From positions 62,001 through 126,000 of the forward strand of contig FODP01000017.1 in the NCBI GenBank assembly GCA_900110395.1: DNA of 64,000 bases, in the 5' to 3' direction. This stretch comes from Rhodospirillales bacterium URHD0017 (GTDB lineage: Bacteria > Pseudomonadota > Alphaproteobacteria > Reyranellales > Reyranellaceae). This document shows, in pieces, positions 40,120-48,713 of the stretch (position 1 is the stretch's first letter; every line of letters starts with the position of its first letter). The position numbers and the translations under genes were made by a program. The notes under the pieces were generated by a model. The model was not told the origin of the DNA and made no database searches. It worked only from the letters and a program-made list of their open reading frames with translations.

Positions 40120-43002
40120 TCAGAAGGGCACAATCAGGGCCTGCGGTGAGGCCTGCTCGATGCGAGTCTTGAGCCAACGGTGCTGCCGTTGGTTACGGTC
40201 ACGGGCATTCTCCAGCGTCGCCTCCAGTTCCACATCGCGCATCGCCATTGCCGCCTGGTGCAGCACCGTCATCGAGACAAGGCCCTCGTTTACAAGCAGA
40301 AACAGGTCGTGCAAATCGCGCACCAGATAGAAGCCAGAGCGCGTCTGCCGCCGCTTGACAAGCACCCGCTCCAGACGCTTTGGCTCGCCGGCCTGATGTT
40401 TGCCGTAGCGCTTGACGAATGGCAACAGCTCGTCGAAAACCTGCCGCGACCATTGGGCAAACATCGTGCATTCGGTCTCGATGTCGGGCACGTCAGGATG
40501 GTTTGCCTTCACCGTCTCGAAGGCTTCGGCCAGTATCTTCTCGCTTTCCCGCAGGAGTCCGATGTAGTCGGCGACGTGGGCCCGTGGTGGCGCGACTACC
40601 TCTTCCACAGCTTTCACAGCCGCATGTGTCGCCTGCCCGATCGTTTCGGCGAGGTTTTGGCGGTTCCGCGTAGCCTCCATGTTCTCCGGTTGGTCCTTCG
40701 ACGGAGACGGGATCTTCCCGATCTTGACTGCCGCGGCCTTGAAGTGCGGCTGCTTGCTGACAGGGTCCCACCCGAACTTAGTCAGTTCGTTGGCTGCCCG
40801 TGCCGTGCCGGGGTCGTCCCAGTACCCGTAGTGGAATGGTACAAACACAGTGCCGGGATCAATTTCGCCTAACCGGACCGGCGCCTCGATCGCGCCACGG
40901 CGCGAACTGAGCCTGACCCAGTCGTGCTCGGCCACGCCCAGCCGAGTGGCATCTGATGCCGCCATCTCGACAAACACCTGCGGCGCAGCCGCGTCCAGGG
41001 CCCCTGACCTCGCGGTCTTGGTGCGGGTGTGGAAATGATGCACCAGCCGGCCCGTGGTGACGGTGAAGGGATAGGCCTCGTCCGGTGCCTCCTCTGGCGG
41101 AACGAATTGCGCTGCCTTGAGGAACGCCCGCCCGGCGGGCTGTTGCGCGCGATACTCGGTCGGCGTGACGACGCCGCCGGTCGCCAGATCGTGACCGTAC
41201 TCCTCGCAATAGTCTGGATCGGTCGGGAACACGTGATCGGTATAGAGTCGATGCGTCCCGTCCGGTCGGTCGGTCGTGCAGGGCCACTGGATTCCCGAGC
41301 CGGCGGATAGCTTTTCGTAGGAAAGCCCGCTGTAGTCGCAGGGGCGGCCGCGCGAGCACTCCTTCCACGCCTCGAAACACTGCTCGGCTGTCTGCCATTT
41401 GATCAGCGACGCGCCGTCTTTATCGCGGAAGTCCATGCGACGAGCAAAATCAAGGAAAATGTCGAGGTCGGCCCGAGCCTCGCCCGGTGGCTCAACTGCC
41501 TTATGGCTTATATGCACCGTGCGGTCGGTATTCGTAAAAGTGCCCGTTTTCTCCCCCCACAACGCCGCGGGCAGTACCACGTCGGCGAGGCGTGCGGTCT
41601 CCGTCAGGAAGGCATCCTGCACCACCACGAACAGGTCGGACCGTTCGAGAATTGCGCGAACGCGCGCCAGCTCTGGCAGCGACACCGCTGGATTAGTCGC
41701 CTGGATCCACAACATGCGGATCGACCCGGTTTCTGCGAGGTGGAAAATCTCCATCGCATGCGTCGGCGGCGCCCAGTGCGGAATTATGTGCCGGTCGACG
41801 TTCCACAACCGGGCCAGCTCGTCGACATGGCGCGGGTTGTCCCAGTTGCGAAAGCCCGGCAGGTCGCCGTCGGCGCCCGCCTCCCGGGTATTCTGCGACG
41901 TCGGCTGGCCGTTCATCTGCATGAGGCCGCAGCCCGGCCGGCCGATCATCCCGCGCAGGAGGTTGATGTTGTTGACCTGGCAGGCCGCTGCCGTCGCCTG
42001 GTGCGATTGATAGACGCCTTGCAGGCAGGTCGATAGCAGGCTTGGCGCCTCGCCGATCAGTCGCGCCGCGCGTTCCAGCAACGCCGGCTCAACGCCGGTG
42101 AGCTGATGCACCCGCGCCGGCGGATATCCGGCGGTGGTCGCATTGAGCTTCTCGAAGCCAAGGGTATGCCGGTCGATGAACCCGCGGTCGACATGGTCGT
42201 TCCGAATCAGGAGATGCAGCAGGCCGTTGAGCAAAGCGACATTGGTGCCAACCTTCGGTGCCAGCCACACATCCGCTCGTGCAGCAGTGTCGGTGCGTCG
42301 CGGATCGATCACCACCAACCTGGGTGGTCGCGTGCCCGCCATGCGGTCGAGTATGCGCATCCACATCACCGTATCTGTCGCGGCGATGTTGTGCCCGACC
42401 AGCAGTAGGCAGTCCGTCACATCGATGTCCGCCAAAGTGCCTGGCTGTCCGTCGCATCCGAACGTCTCCTTCAGCGCTGCGGCCGCCGTTGCGGTGCAAA
42501 GCCTGGTGTTTCCGTCCATGTGGGGTGTGCCAAGCCCGGCCTTTCCGAGCACGCCCAAGGTGTAATACTCCTCGAGGAACAGCTGGCCGCTGGTGTAAAA
42601 CCCGATCGCGCTTGCCGTGTAGGCGTCGCGGATCTTCTGAGTTCGCTGGACGAGCAGCGTCATTGCCTCATCCCAGCTCGCCGCCCTCATCTGACCACCG
42701 TCCCGGATCATTGGGCGCTGTAGTCGATCGTCGCTGCCGTTGGCCTCCCAGCCGTACAGGCCCTTGGGACCAAGCCGCCCTCGATTGGCAATGTCGATGC
42801 CGCGGCCGCGCACCCCGACGAGGCGGCCACCCTTGACGCCGATATCGAGGCCGCAACCATTGGAGCAGAGCACACAAGCTGATTGCACCCAACGATCCGG
42901 CGCTTCGACGGTCCGCTCGTCCACTCTCGCCGGCCACAGGCCTTCACCCGCAAATGGCGTGCGGTCGCCCCAAATGTCGGTGATCCGGTGGTCTGCAGCC
43001 AT
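40120..43002 (-). CDS. Molybdopterin oxidoreductase (nitrate reductase/formate dehydrogenase type) with helical C-terminal extension
   Basis: 960 residues. The 4Fe-4S motif is CVLCSNGC (C43, C46, C50), but the expected fourth cysteine is a glycine in NRGRLGPKGLYGW (G78). C169 in GNTRLCTATA is the likely molybdenum ligand. TDCLLLVGHNIAAT, VVIDPRRTDTA and a C-terminal molybdopterin-binding region (TVTTGRLVHHFHTRTKT near residue 655) are present. The last 180 residues are predicted all-helical and not part of the core. NasA-like assimilatory nitrate reductases and cytoplasmic formate dehydrogenases are the nearest relatives I can name. No twin-arginine signal; no accessory subunit nearby. Confidence 0.88.
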   Translation of the reverse strand: MAADHRITDIWGDRTPFAGEGLWPARVDERTVEAPDRWVQSACVLCSNGCGLDIGVKGGRLVGVRGRGIDIANRGRLGPKGLYGWEANGSDDRLQRPMIRDGGQMRAASWDEAMTLLVQRTQKIRDAYTASAIGFYTSGQLFLEEYYTLGVLGKAGLGTPHMDGNTRLCTATAAAALKETFGCDGQPGTLADIDVTDCLLLVGHNIAATDTVMWMRILDRMAGTRPPRLVVIDPRRTDTAARADVWLAPKVGTNVALLNGLLHLLIRNDHVDRGFIDRHTLGFEKLNATTAGYPPARVHQLTGVEPALLERAARLIGEAPSLLSTCLQGVYQSHQATAAACQVNNINLLRGMIGRPGCGLMQMNGQPTSQNTREAGADGDLPGFRNWDNPRHVDELARLWNVDRHIIPHWAPPTHAMEIFHLAETGSIRMLWIQATNPAVSLPELARVRAILERSDLFVVVQDAFLTETARLADVVLPAALWGEKTGTFTNTDRTVHISHKAVEPPGEARADLDIFLDFARRMDFRDKDGASLIKWQTAEQCFEAWKECSRGRPCDYSGLSYEKLSAGSGIQWPCTTDRPDGTHRLYTDHVFPTDPDYCEEYGHDLATGGVVTPTEYRAQQPAGRAFLKAAQFVPPEEAPDEAYPFTVTTGRLVHHFHTRTKTARSGALDAAAPQVFVEMAASDATRLGVAEHDWVRLSSRRGAIEAPVRLGEIDPGTVFVPFHYGYWDDPGTARAANELTKFGWDPVSKQPHFKAAAVKIGKIPSPSKDQPENMEATRNRQNLAETIGQATHAAVKAVEEVVAPPRAHVADYIGLLRESEKILAEAFETVKANHPDVPDIETECTMFAQWSRQVFDELLPFVKRYGKHQAGEPKRLERVLVKRRQTRSGFYLVRDLHDLFLLVNEGLVSMTVLHQAAMAMRDVELEATLENARDRNQRQHRWLKTRIEQASPQALIVPF

Positions 43003-43135
43003 CTCGGCCTCCGTTACTCAAGCCAGAGAACGGGGGCTATCAGAGAGGAGTTGCTTCCGTCCCGGAACTAACGCGGCAACAGCCCCAAGCGGTTACAGGC
43101 GCACTCAGAAGTCATCTCGCCGTTAACTCGGGCGC

Positions 43136-43315
43136 TTAGAAAGGTTTAACCCCGTTTCTCATTGGGCAGGTGCGCCCGCCTCGATGGCTGCAGGCCTGCC
43201 CATGCGAGCGGTGTCCCGTTGCCACCAATTGCCGATCCCGAGCGGCTGGAATTTGCATCTCATTGACCGTCCAGCAATAGAGGAAAAGCACGGTCTCGTC
43301 GTCAAGTGCGGACAT
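43136..43315 (-). CDS. Micro-protein, copy 1 of a duplicated small gene
   Basis: 59 residues from ATG 43315, with a GAGGAC ribosome-site-like sequence 8 bases upstream. The N terminus MSALDDETVLFLYCWT and then EMQIPAARDR is almost the same as in the gene at 48220-48417, while the C-terminal halves are unrelated. The conserved part argues that the start and frame are right. Function unknown. Confidence 0.6.
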   Translation of the reverse strand: MSALDDETVLFLYCWTVNEMQIPAARDRQLVATGHRSHGQACSHRGGRTCPMRNGVKPF

Positions 43316-43923
43316 GATATTCGTCCTCTATATCGCTGTTCCCGCCCCGCCTTGATCGGCGAGAAGGCCCGCCTTGGCAAAGGCTCCGACGCCAAGACGG
43401 GCCACGGACCGCCTTTGGGGAAGCTCAAAGACACTCCAGAGAAACAACCCCGCAGGTCGCCGCGTGGATGCAGTTGGACGACGAAATGCTGGAAGACTGC
43501 CAAGGCAACCGATGAGAACGCGGCCGCACCACGCTTAACTACGCGGTACCTGAGGCCCGGGTTTGCGAAGCGCTCCTCGGTTTCCGTGGCAACCTCGTCT
43601 GGGCAACGCCGAAGAGGTTTTAAGTCTTCTGACACATCGGCGCGCTGCTGCTCGGGCGCCGCTGCAGGTGCCGAATATGCCGCTGGCCGAAGCGCCGCCG
43701 CGCGATAGCCGTTTCGGTGCACCGTTGAAGCTGTCGCGGGTTCACTGCGTACGCCCTGACAAGCCGGCGCATCAGGTCATGCGGTTGGTTCCGCATCCGA
43801 CGAGGAGGCCCTAACTGACGTTCGAGGCCTGGCTGAGGCAAAGCGGTGAACGGGAAACTATTCGATCCCCAGGCCGTTGGTCGACGTCGTGGAAAACGCC
43901 GTGGAAAACAAGGAGGAACCGAA
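43316..43923. other. Gap between the micro-gene and the small secreted protein
   Basis: About 600 bp with no gene I can support. Frames are open on both strands, but they have arginine- and alanine-rich composition typical of chance frames in GC-rich DNA. Confidence 0.4.
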
Positions 43924-44280
43924 ATGTTGAGGCTCTTTCCGAGATTGATGCTCATTGCCGGCATCGGCATGACCGGGGCAGCGTGCCAAGACAGCGGCTA
44001 CTATCAGCCAGCACCGACGGGCAACCCCTACTACAACAGCGGCTACTACAGTCCGGCACCTGCCCAGTATGGTTATGCGCAGCCCGCGCCGTACTACAAC
44101 TATGCCAATCAGCAGGGCTATCGGGGCTTGTACAACCAGGCTGACGGCCGTCGCTACACCTCGGTGACTGTGACTAACCGTGGCCAGAACGGGTATCGTG
44201 ACGACGTCGTTCAGCAGCAGGTCGTCTGCGGCAGCCAGTACTACGATGGATACCGTACCCGCACCGCACCTCGGTGTTGA
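43924..44280 (+). CDS. Small secreted Tyr/Pro-rich protein, possible lipoprotein
   Basis: 118 residues from ATG 43924, ribosome site AAGGAGG at about 43909-43915. A signal sequence (MLRLFPRLMLIAGIGMTG) ends at AAC, a weak lipobox. The mature part is rich in tyrosine, proline, asparagine and glycine (repeated YYxxxP patterns), followed by a more ordered C-terminal part with two cysteines. Surface or periplasmic location likely; role unknown. Confidence 0.65.
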   Translation: MLRLFPRLMLIAGIGMTGAACQDSGYYQPAPTGNPYYNSGYYSPAPAQYGYAQPAPYYNYANQQGYRGLYNQADGRRYTSVTVTNRGQNGYRDDVVQQQVVCGSQYYDGYRTRTAPRC

Positions 44281-44334
44281 TCTAGTCTACGCCGCAAGGC
44301 ACAACGTCGACTCTCGGCCAGCTGACAGTTAGCG

Positions 44335-45480
44335 TCAGCGGCAAAGATCGAGCGGCAGTTTCTGGCTGTACGCTGCCGTGAGGCAGTCCGCGGTGCTTTT
44401 GAACTGGTCGCGCTGGAAGTACACGGGACGCAATTGGTAGGCGCGCGGCTTCTCCTCGAGAGGAGCGGCCGCCATGAAGTCGCCCCACGACCAACCCCCG
44501 GCCCCTGCCGACGAGCCGTCCGCCCCCGAGGCAGCCCCATTCGCCGCTGCGCCATTGGATGCGCCACTGCCTGTTGCAATGCCCAGGCTCGGAGGGCCGG
44601 CAAGGGGACCGACCGCACTCGGGGCGCCAACGCTGCCGACGGCGCCGTTACCACCGCTGCTCCCGCCGACACCGATACCCGTTGCTCCACTGCCGACGCT
44701 GGCGCCAGCGGTCCCACTTGCGCCGCCGCCCACGCCTGTTGCTCCTGCACTAGCTGCGGCACCCCCTGCCGTTCCGCCCGCGCCTGCGGCTGCGCCACTG
44801 GCGGCGCCTCCGCCAGCAGCAGCTCCACTACTGGCTCCGCCTGCACTCGCGCCACCGCCAGCAGCTCCACTGGCTCCGCTGGCACTTGCACCGCCGCCCG
44901 ACCCACCACCTGCGCCGCCTGAGCCACCGGAACCACTTGCTCCGGCTCCTCCGGCGGCGCCCGCACCACTTGCTCCGGCTCCGCCAGCCCCGCCTCCGGC
45001 ACTGGCTCCGCCAGCACCGGAACCTCCAGCGCCAGCACCTCCGGCTCCGCCAGCACCGGCTCCGGCACCTCCCCCAGCACCGGCTCCGGCTCCGCCACCG
45101 CCGGCACCACTGGCTCCGGCACCACCGGCGCCGCTTCCGGCACCACCACCTCCGGCACCGCCACCTCCGGCGCCACCGCTTCCGGCGCCACCGCTTCCGG
45201 CACCGCCGCCGCCGGCACCGCCATTGCCACCGCCGTTGCCACCGCCATTGCCGCCGCCATTGCCGCCGCCATTCCCGCCACCGTTGCCACCGCCGTTCCC
45301 GCCACCGTTGCCGCCAGCGCACTCATCTATTCCGCCGCCCAAATCCCCCACGGCGAATGTTGTGCTGTCGCCGGCACGCTGAACGATCGGCTTTGCATGG
45401 CTCGCAACACCCAAACCGAGCAAAAGAGCAGTGATCGAAAGTCCGACAAAGACAGAGTATGACGAGAATTGAGTTCGCAC
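44335..45480 (-). CDS. Very glycine-rich secreted protein
   Basis: 381 residues, GTG start at 45480 with GGAGG 10 bases upstream. A signal peptide (core VFVGLSITALLLGLGVA, cleavage after SHA near residue 29) is followed by a short unique part, then GGN-type repeats near residues 55-95, GGA/GAG repeats to about residue 300, and a unique C terminus (GDFMAAAPLEEKPRAYQLRP) with two cysteines. It looks like a cell-surface or matrix protein. The opposite strand also carries a long alanine/proline-rich frame, but it lacks signal and start features. Confidence 0.72.
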   Translation of the reverse strand: MRTQFSSYSVFVGLSITALLLGLGVASHAKPIVQRAGDSTTFAVGDLGGGIDECAGGNGGGNGGGNGGGNGGGNGGGNGGGNGGGNGGAGGGGAGSGGAGSGGAGGGGAGGGGAGSGAGGAGASGAGGGGAGAGAGGGAGAGAGGAGGAGAGGSGAGGASAGGGAGGAGASGAGAAGGAGASGSGGSGGAGGGSGGGASASGASGAAGGGASAGGASSGAAAGGGAASGAAAGAGGTAGGAAASAGATGVGGGASGTAGASVGSGATGIGVGGSSGGNGAVGSVGAPSAVGPLAGPPSLGIATGSGASNGAAANGAASGADGSSAGAGGWSWGDFMAAAPLEEKPRAYQLRPVYFQRDQFKSTADCLTAAYSQKLPLDLCR

Positions 45481-46029
45481 GAGTATCGCGCCTCCGGTAC
45501 CCGCCGTCGATCACCGCGGCTGCTAGGACGAGGTTTGATGCACAAACGGCAAACCGTCGTCCGAAGTTGTCCTTCAAGCGGCAAAAATTTCAGAGGGCAG
45601 GAATGGCGCTAATGCCTTTCGGGACTGCAAAGGCATTCCACTAGTTTGTTGTCGGCGCGGATGCATCGCGCGTACATTCGCCGACGTGGGCGTCTGGTCG
45701 TTCAAGCGCCCGCCGGGAAGATTGGGCGCACGAGATCAAGTGCTGACAGCTACCGCACGCCGGCCTGCATCGATTGCGGCACGTCAAGTTATTGTGCGCG
45801 GAGACTCTTACCGGAGGCTCTTGAGGGCCAGGCGCCGCCCATCGCCGCGCTCCATCTGAAGCCAATGCACAAGCCCAAGCCGTACAGATGCTCGATCTGC
45901 GGACGGAGGTTCCCAACCTGCCCATGCCGGTGTTCAAGCACCAGATGTCCTCATGTCGGACGGCGTCCGTGGGCACGCGATCGAGCGCAATCTTCTCAGG
46001 TGGCAAGGACACAGGATGAAACCCGCGAA
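45481..46029. other. Gap between the glycine-rich gene and the small DUF-like gene
   Basis: About 550 bp. The first 60 bp hold the glycine-rich gene's promoter region. A plus-strand frame covers 45646 onwards and contains a CSICGRRFPTCPC pattern, but its basic, cysteine-scattered composition makes it doubtful; I start the next gene further in. Confidence 0.35.
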
Positions 46030-46248
46030 ATGATGCCGATCGAGCATGACCGAGCCCAGATGTGGCAACTCAACGCCGATCGGCGCAGCGTGCAAATGCA
46101 ATTTGGCCTGCCAGTCCAGGGTACGCCCGAACCGCTGATGGTGAAGATCGACTTCGACGCCGGGGCCATTGAGCAGATCATCGAGCGTCTGACGGTGCTG
46201 CGAGCCCAGATGCTGCCCGCGCAGCCAACGCCCGGCAAGATGACCTAA
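46030..46248 (+). CDS. Small hypothetical protein
   Basis: 72 residues from ATG 46030 (MMPIEHDRAQMWQLNADR). It looks like a compact alpha/beta protein: SVQMQFGLPVQG, then LMVKIDFDAGAIEQIIERL and a C-terminal helix. No family recognised. An upstream extension in the same frame is possible but has poor composition. Confidence 0.5.
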   Translation: MMPIEHDRAQMWQLNADRRSVQMQFGLPVQGTPEPLMVKIDFDAGAIEQIIERLTVLRAQMLPAQPTPGKMT

Positions 46249-46550
46249 GCGCTCGCCATCTGCCCGGCTGAAGTCGAGCCCTTCCAGATGGCGCCACGCC
46301 CGATCGAAACCGGGCTTGATAGTCTGCCAACAGCAAAGCCAGGATTTCAAATAGCGCCGGCAACCTCGCGCATTCCATCGGCATTTCAGACCGTGCGAGC
46401 GCATGAAGACCTCTGGCCTAGATGGCCCGGTCTTGCGCCGTAGGCCCATCCGTCCCGCAGGCGGATGGGCTTTCCGTGGGGATGTGCGCGGAAAGTCGGT
46501 CCGGCGTGGCGGCATGCTGGCTCGGCCTTTCGCAAGTTAAGTTGGCAGCG
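46249..46550. other. Gap
   Basis: No supported gene or site. A local inverted pair GCCCATCCGTCCCGCAGGCGGATGGGC at 46442-46468 (arms GCCCATCCG / CGGATGGGC) could be a hairpin. Confidence 0.4.
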
Positions 46551-46697
46551 ATGATGGGCGGCATGAAAGGGAGCAGTAGCAGCCGCTGGTACGTGTCAGT
46601 CCTCACAGCATTTGCTGCCGTGGCCATGATCTGGATCATCTCTGAGGCGGCGGGTTCAAGGCCAAAGCCACCAGTGTTGGTAACCACTGAACACTAG
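46551..46697 (+). CDS. Small single-pass membrane protein
   Basis: 48 residues (MMGGMKGSSSSRWYVSVLTA). One hydrophobic helix (SVLTAFAAVAMIWIISEA) with a short soluble tail. Followed directly by another tiny membrane frame. Uncertain, since no homologue is known to me. Confidence 0.35.
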   Translation: MMGGMKGSSSSRWYVSVLTAFAAVAMIWIISEAAGSRPKPPVLVTTEH

Positions 46698-46704
46698 CCA
46701 CGTC

Positions 46705-46818
46705 GTGACAATCTGTGAGATCATTATCATCTGGGCGTTAGGCGCCAGCGTCGCCGTGACGTTCGCAATCCTTGTCGTCCTTGCCGCCATATTCTGGGTA
46801 AGCCGCAGGCTGGACTGA
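46705..46818 (+). CDS. Tiny membrane peptide
   Basis: 37 residues, GTG start. Almost entirely one hydrophobic helix (IIIIWALGASVAVTFAILVV), with a basic end (VSRRLD). Seven bases after the previous small membrane gene. Too short for certainty, and the ribosome site is weak. Confidence 0.3.
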   Translation: MTICEIIIIWALGASVAVTFAILVVLAAIFWVSRRLD

Positions 46819-47050
46819 GCGGCTAGCTGTCGATGAAATTCCCGGCCGCCAGGCTGGCCCAAGCGCCGCTTAGCGCGATCAAAGCATGCACTCGGCTACT
46901 GGTCAGGCATCGGCTCCAGTGCTGTGTTGCCGGACCAACGTTGCGCCGGAAGGCGAGGTTGCTGCCCAGCAACCGCAGTGCAGCACCGCATGCGGAACCA
47001 AGAGCGATCGGGCGACTTAACTCCGAAAATTAGGCATTATAGGTGCGCGG

Positions 47051-47503
47051 GTGCAGAAGCGGCGGAAATGCAGCCTCATCTCAAGAATCCTAAGCTTGGG
47101 CCTTCTCATGGTCGCATCGACGGCGTGGGCGGATTCTACAAATGACGATACTGCCCGGCTTCCGATTGAGGGCCTTAAGGACAGCGTAGTGGAGCGGCTT
47201 GCAAACTGCGAGACAAAGGGTCGGCCCGATGCCAGCAGTGTCGTTATCATCGACACAAACAATAAACCCTCGATTGGTAAGCTTCAGTTTCAGGCCGAGA
47301 CAGTAGTGAATTACACAAAGCTGATTGAAGGCCGAACTATTGATAAAAAGGAAGCGATGCAAATCGCGCTTGATGGCGAACGGGCAGCGACTCTCGCGAA
47401 GAGGATCATCTTTGAGAAAGACGGCCTCCATCACTGGCACTTGTGTTCTAAGCAGTTGCGTTTGGCACCAGAAGTTAAGTTTATCCGGTCGCTGATGAAA
47501 TAG
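47051..47503 (+). CDS. Secreted hypothetical protein, lysozyme-like pattern
   Basis: 150 residues, GTG start. Signal peptide with core ISRILSLGLLMVAS and cleavage after AWA. The mature part has two cysteines and CETKGRPDASSVVIIDTN then PSIGKLQFQAETVVNYTKLI, which loosely recalls the E...(S/T)xGxxQF pattern of lysozyme-like domains; a catalytic glutamate in CETKG is conceivable. Unproven. Confidence 0.6.
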   Translation: MQKRRKCSLISRILSLGLLMVASTAWADSTNDDTARLPIEGLKDSVVERLANCETKGRPDASSVVIIDTNNKPSIGKLQFQAETVVNYTKLIEGRTIDKKEAMQIALDGERAATLAKRIIFEKDGLHHWHLCSKQLRLAPEVKFIRSLMK

Positions 47504-47642
47504 GCATAGCGTCCGCTTCCCGCCTTAAGAGCGCATAGCGCAATTCGCGATTTAGCCCACTAGCCTTTGCCGGTGATGGAAGGGGCGGCGATTTGCGCTG
47601 CAGCGGCGTGAGTCACTGCGACGAAGGCGACGGATGCGCTTC

Positions 47643-48197
47643 CTAGTGGCGGGCCTGGGCGCGGGATTGGAGCTGGGCCAAGCAGACACGCTTTCCTTCA
47701 TCGGTGTTGTCATCGCTCTTCACCTCGTAGGCAAGCGTTCCGAACTGTTTTGTCTGAATGTCCGGGTAGAGCTGGACGTCCAGGGTGCATTGTCCGTCTC
47801 GATAGCGCCACCGCTTACCAGGCGGGCGGTCCTCCTCGCTGGTTGGCGCGCCGAGCATGGCACGCAGCTCCGTTTCGCTCTTGCCGATAAGTGAGAGCGC
47901 GGGACTGCCCGTAGCGGCAAGGCGTGCCGGCGGTTCGTCCGGAGTCGCCGTCGCTGCGGGGACTGACTTCGATTCGTCCGAAGTCACGCTCGCGGGGACC
48001 GCGGCTGCATCGATGGTCGCTGCCGGGGGCGCCGTACGTGGCCGCGTGACGCTCTTTGCAGGCTGAGACTTCTGCGCTGTTGCCTGGGAAGAGGTCAGTC
48101 TTAACAAATCGTCGCGCATGTTTCGTGACGCCTCGCAGCCGGTCAGGAGCAACAAGCCAACCCCAACGGTTTGTGTAATTAAACTCCTGATCGTCAT
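47643..48197 (-). CDS. Lipoprotein with SmpA/BamE-like C-terminal domain
   Basis: 184 residues. The signal ends in LLLLTGC, a good lipobox. A proline/alanine/threonine-rich linker (about residues 35-95) leads to LSLIGKSETELRAMLGAPTS and a cysteine-containing beta part, similar in pattern to BamE/SmpA folds. Probably outer-membrane anchored in the periplasm. Confidence 0.7.
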   Translation of the reverse strand: MTIRSLITQTVGVGLLLLTGCEASRNMRDDLLRLTSSQATAQKSQPAKSVTRPRTAPPAATIDAAAVPASVTSDESKSVPAATATPDEPPARLAATGSPALSLIGKSETELRAMLGAPTSEEDRPPGKRWRYRDGQCTLDVQLYPDIQTKQFGTLAYEVKSDDNTDEGKRVCLAQLQSRAQARH

Positions 48198-48219
48198 CCT
48201 ACACCCCAGAGATCAAGCT

Positions 48220-48417
48220 TCATCCGGCGACCCGAAGTCGGTCAAGCTCAACCGGACCGCCCAGTTTGATTGACGCCGATCTGCGTCGACGGCGCATGCA
48301 CTTCCTGCCGTGCTGCGCGGTAGGACGCCTGCATCTGTCGCGCGTTGCTGGGATCTGCATCTCGTTGAAGGTCCAGCAATAGAGGAACAACACAGTCTCG
48401 TCCTCAAGTGCGAACAT
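48220..48417 (-). CDS. Micro-protein, copy 2 of a duplicated small gene
   Basis: 65 residues from ATG 48417, with GAGGT about 7 bases upstream. MFALEDETVLFLYCWTFNEM and IPATRDR match the gene at 43136-43315 nearly residue for residue; the remainder is arginine-rich and differs. The conservation ends abruptly, as if only the N-terminal half were under selection. Confidence 0.6.
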   Translation of the reverse strand: MFALEDETVLFLYCWTFNEMQIPATRDRCRRPTAQHGRKCMRRRRRSASIKLGGPVELDRLRVAG

Positions 48418-48440
48418 GCGGTAACCTCAAACTGGGGTGG

Positions 48441-48713
48441 TTATACGGGGTCCTCGTTTTCCAGTTCGCGCTCAAGCGCTCGTTCCACGTTGTAAATCGC
48501 GTCGCTGAGCATGTCGTCGGCATAGCCCTCGACGGCATAGTCAACGTCCTTGCGCGGAATGCCGTGACGAGTCGCCAGTTCGTCAAGCGCGCTGCGGATG
48601 ACAGCCTTTGTTGTAAGCACGTCTCGCCGCAGGCCGTCCAGGCGTTCGCGCGCGTCGCTGCGTCGGCTTTCAAGCCGCGCCCAATGCACCGGGAATGGAA
48701 GCTGGATGGCCAT
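48441..48713 (-). CDS. Small helical protein coupled to ku
   Basis: 90 residues. The ATG (48713) directly follows the ku stop TAG with no gap, so it is translated by coupling. It is helical and charged, with a candidate coiled coil (RLESRRSDARERLDGLRRDV). No DNA-repair motif recognised. Because of the coupling it may work with Ku in end joining. Confidence 0.6.
   Translation of the reverse strand: MAIQLPFPVHWARLESRRSDARERLDGLRRDVLTTKAVIRSALDELATRHGIPRKDVDYAVEGYADDMLSDAIYNVERALERELENEDPV

Noticed and set aside
43159..43722. 187-residue minus-strand frame over the micro-gene
   Set aside because: Different frame from the conserved micro-gene; composition is arginine/alanine-rich and no family signal was seen.
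44500..45330. Short tandem repeats resembling a CRISPR array
   Set aside because: Period is 9-18 bases, units degenerate and in frame with the glycine-rich protein; there are no spacers and no cas genes.
44474..45382. Long alanine/proline-rich frame on the plus strand
   Set aside because: It is antisense to the glycine-rich gene: GGN/GGA codons read backwards give proline and alanine. It has no signal peptide or ribosome site.
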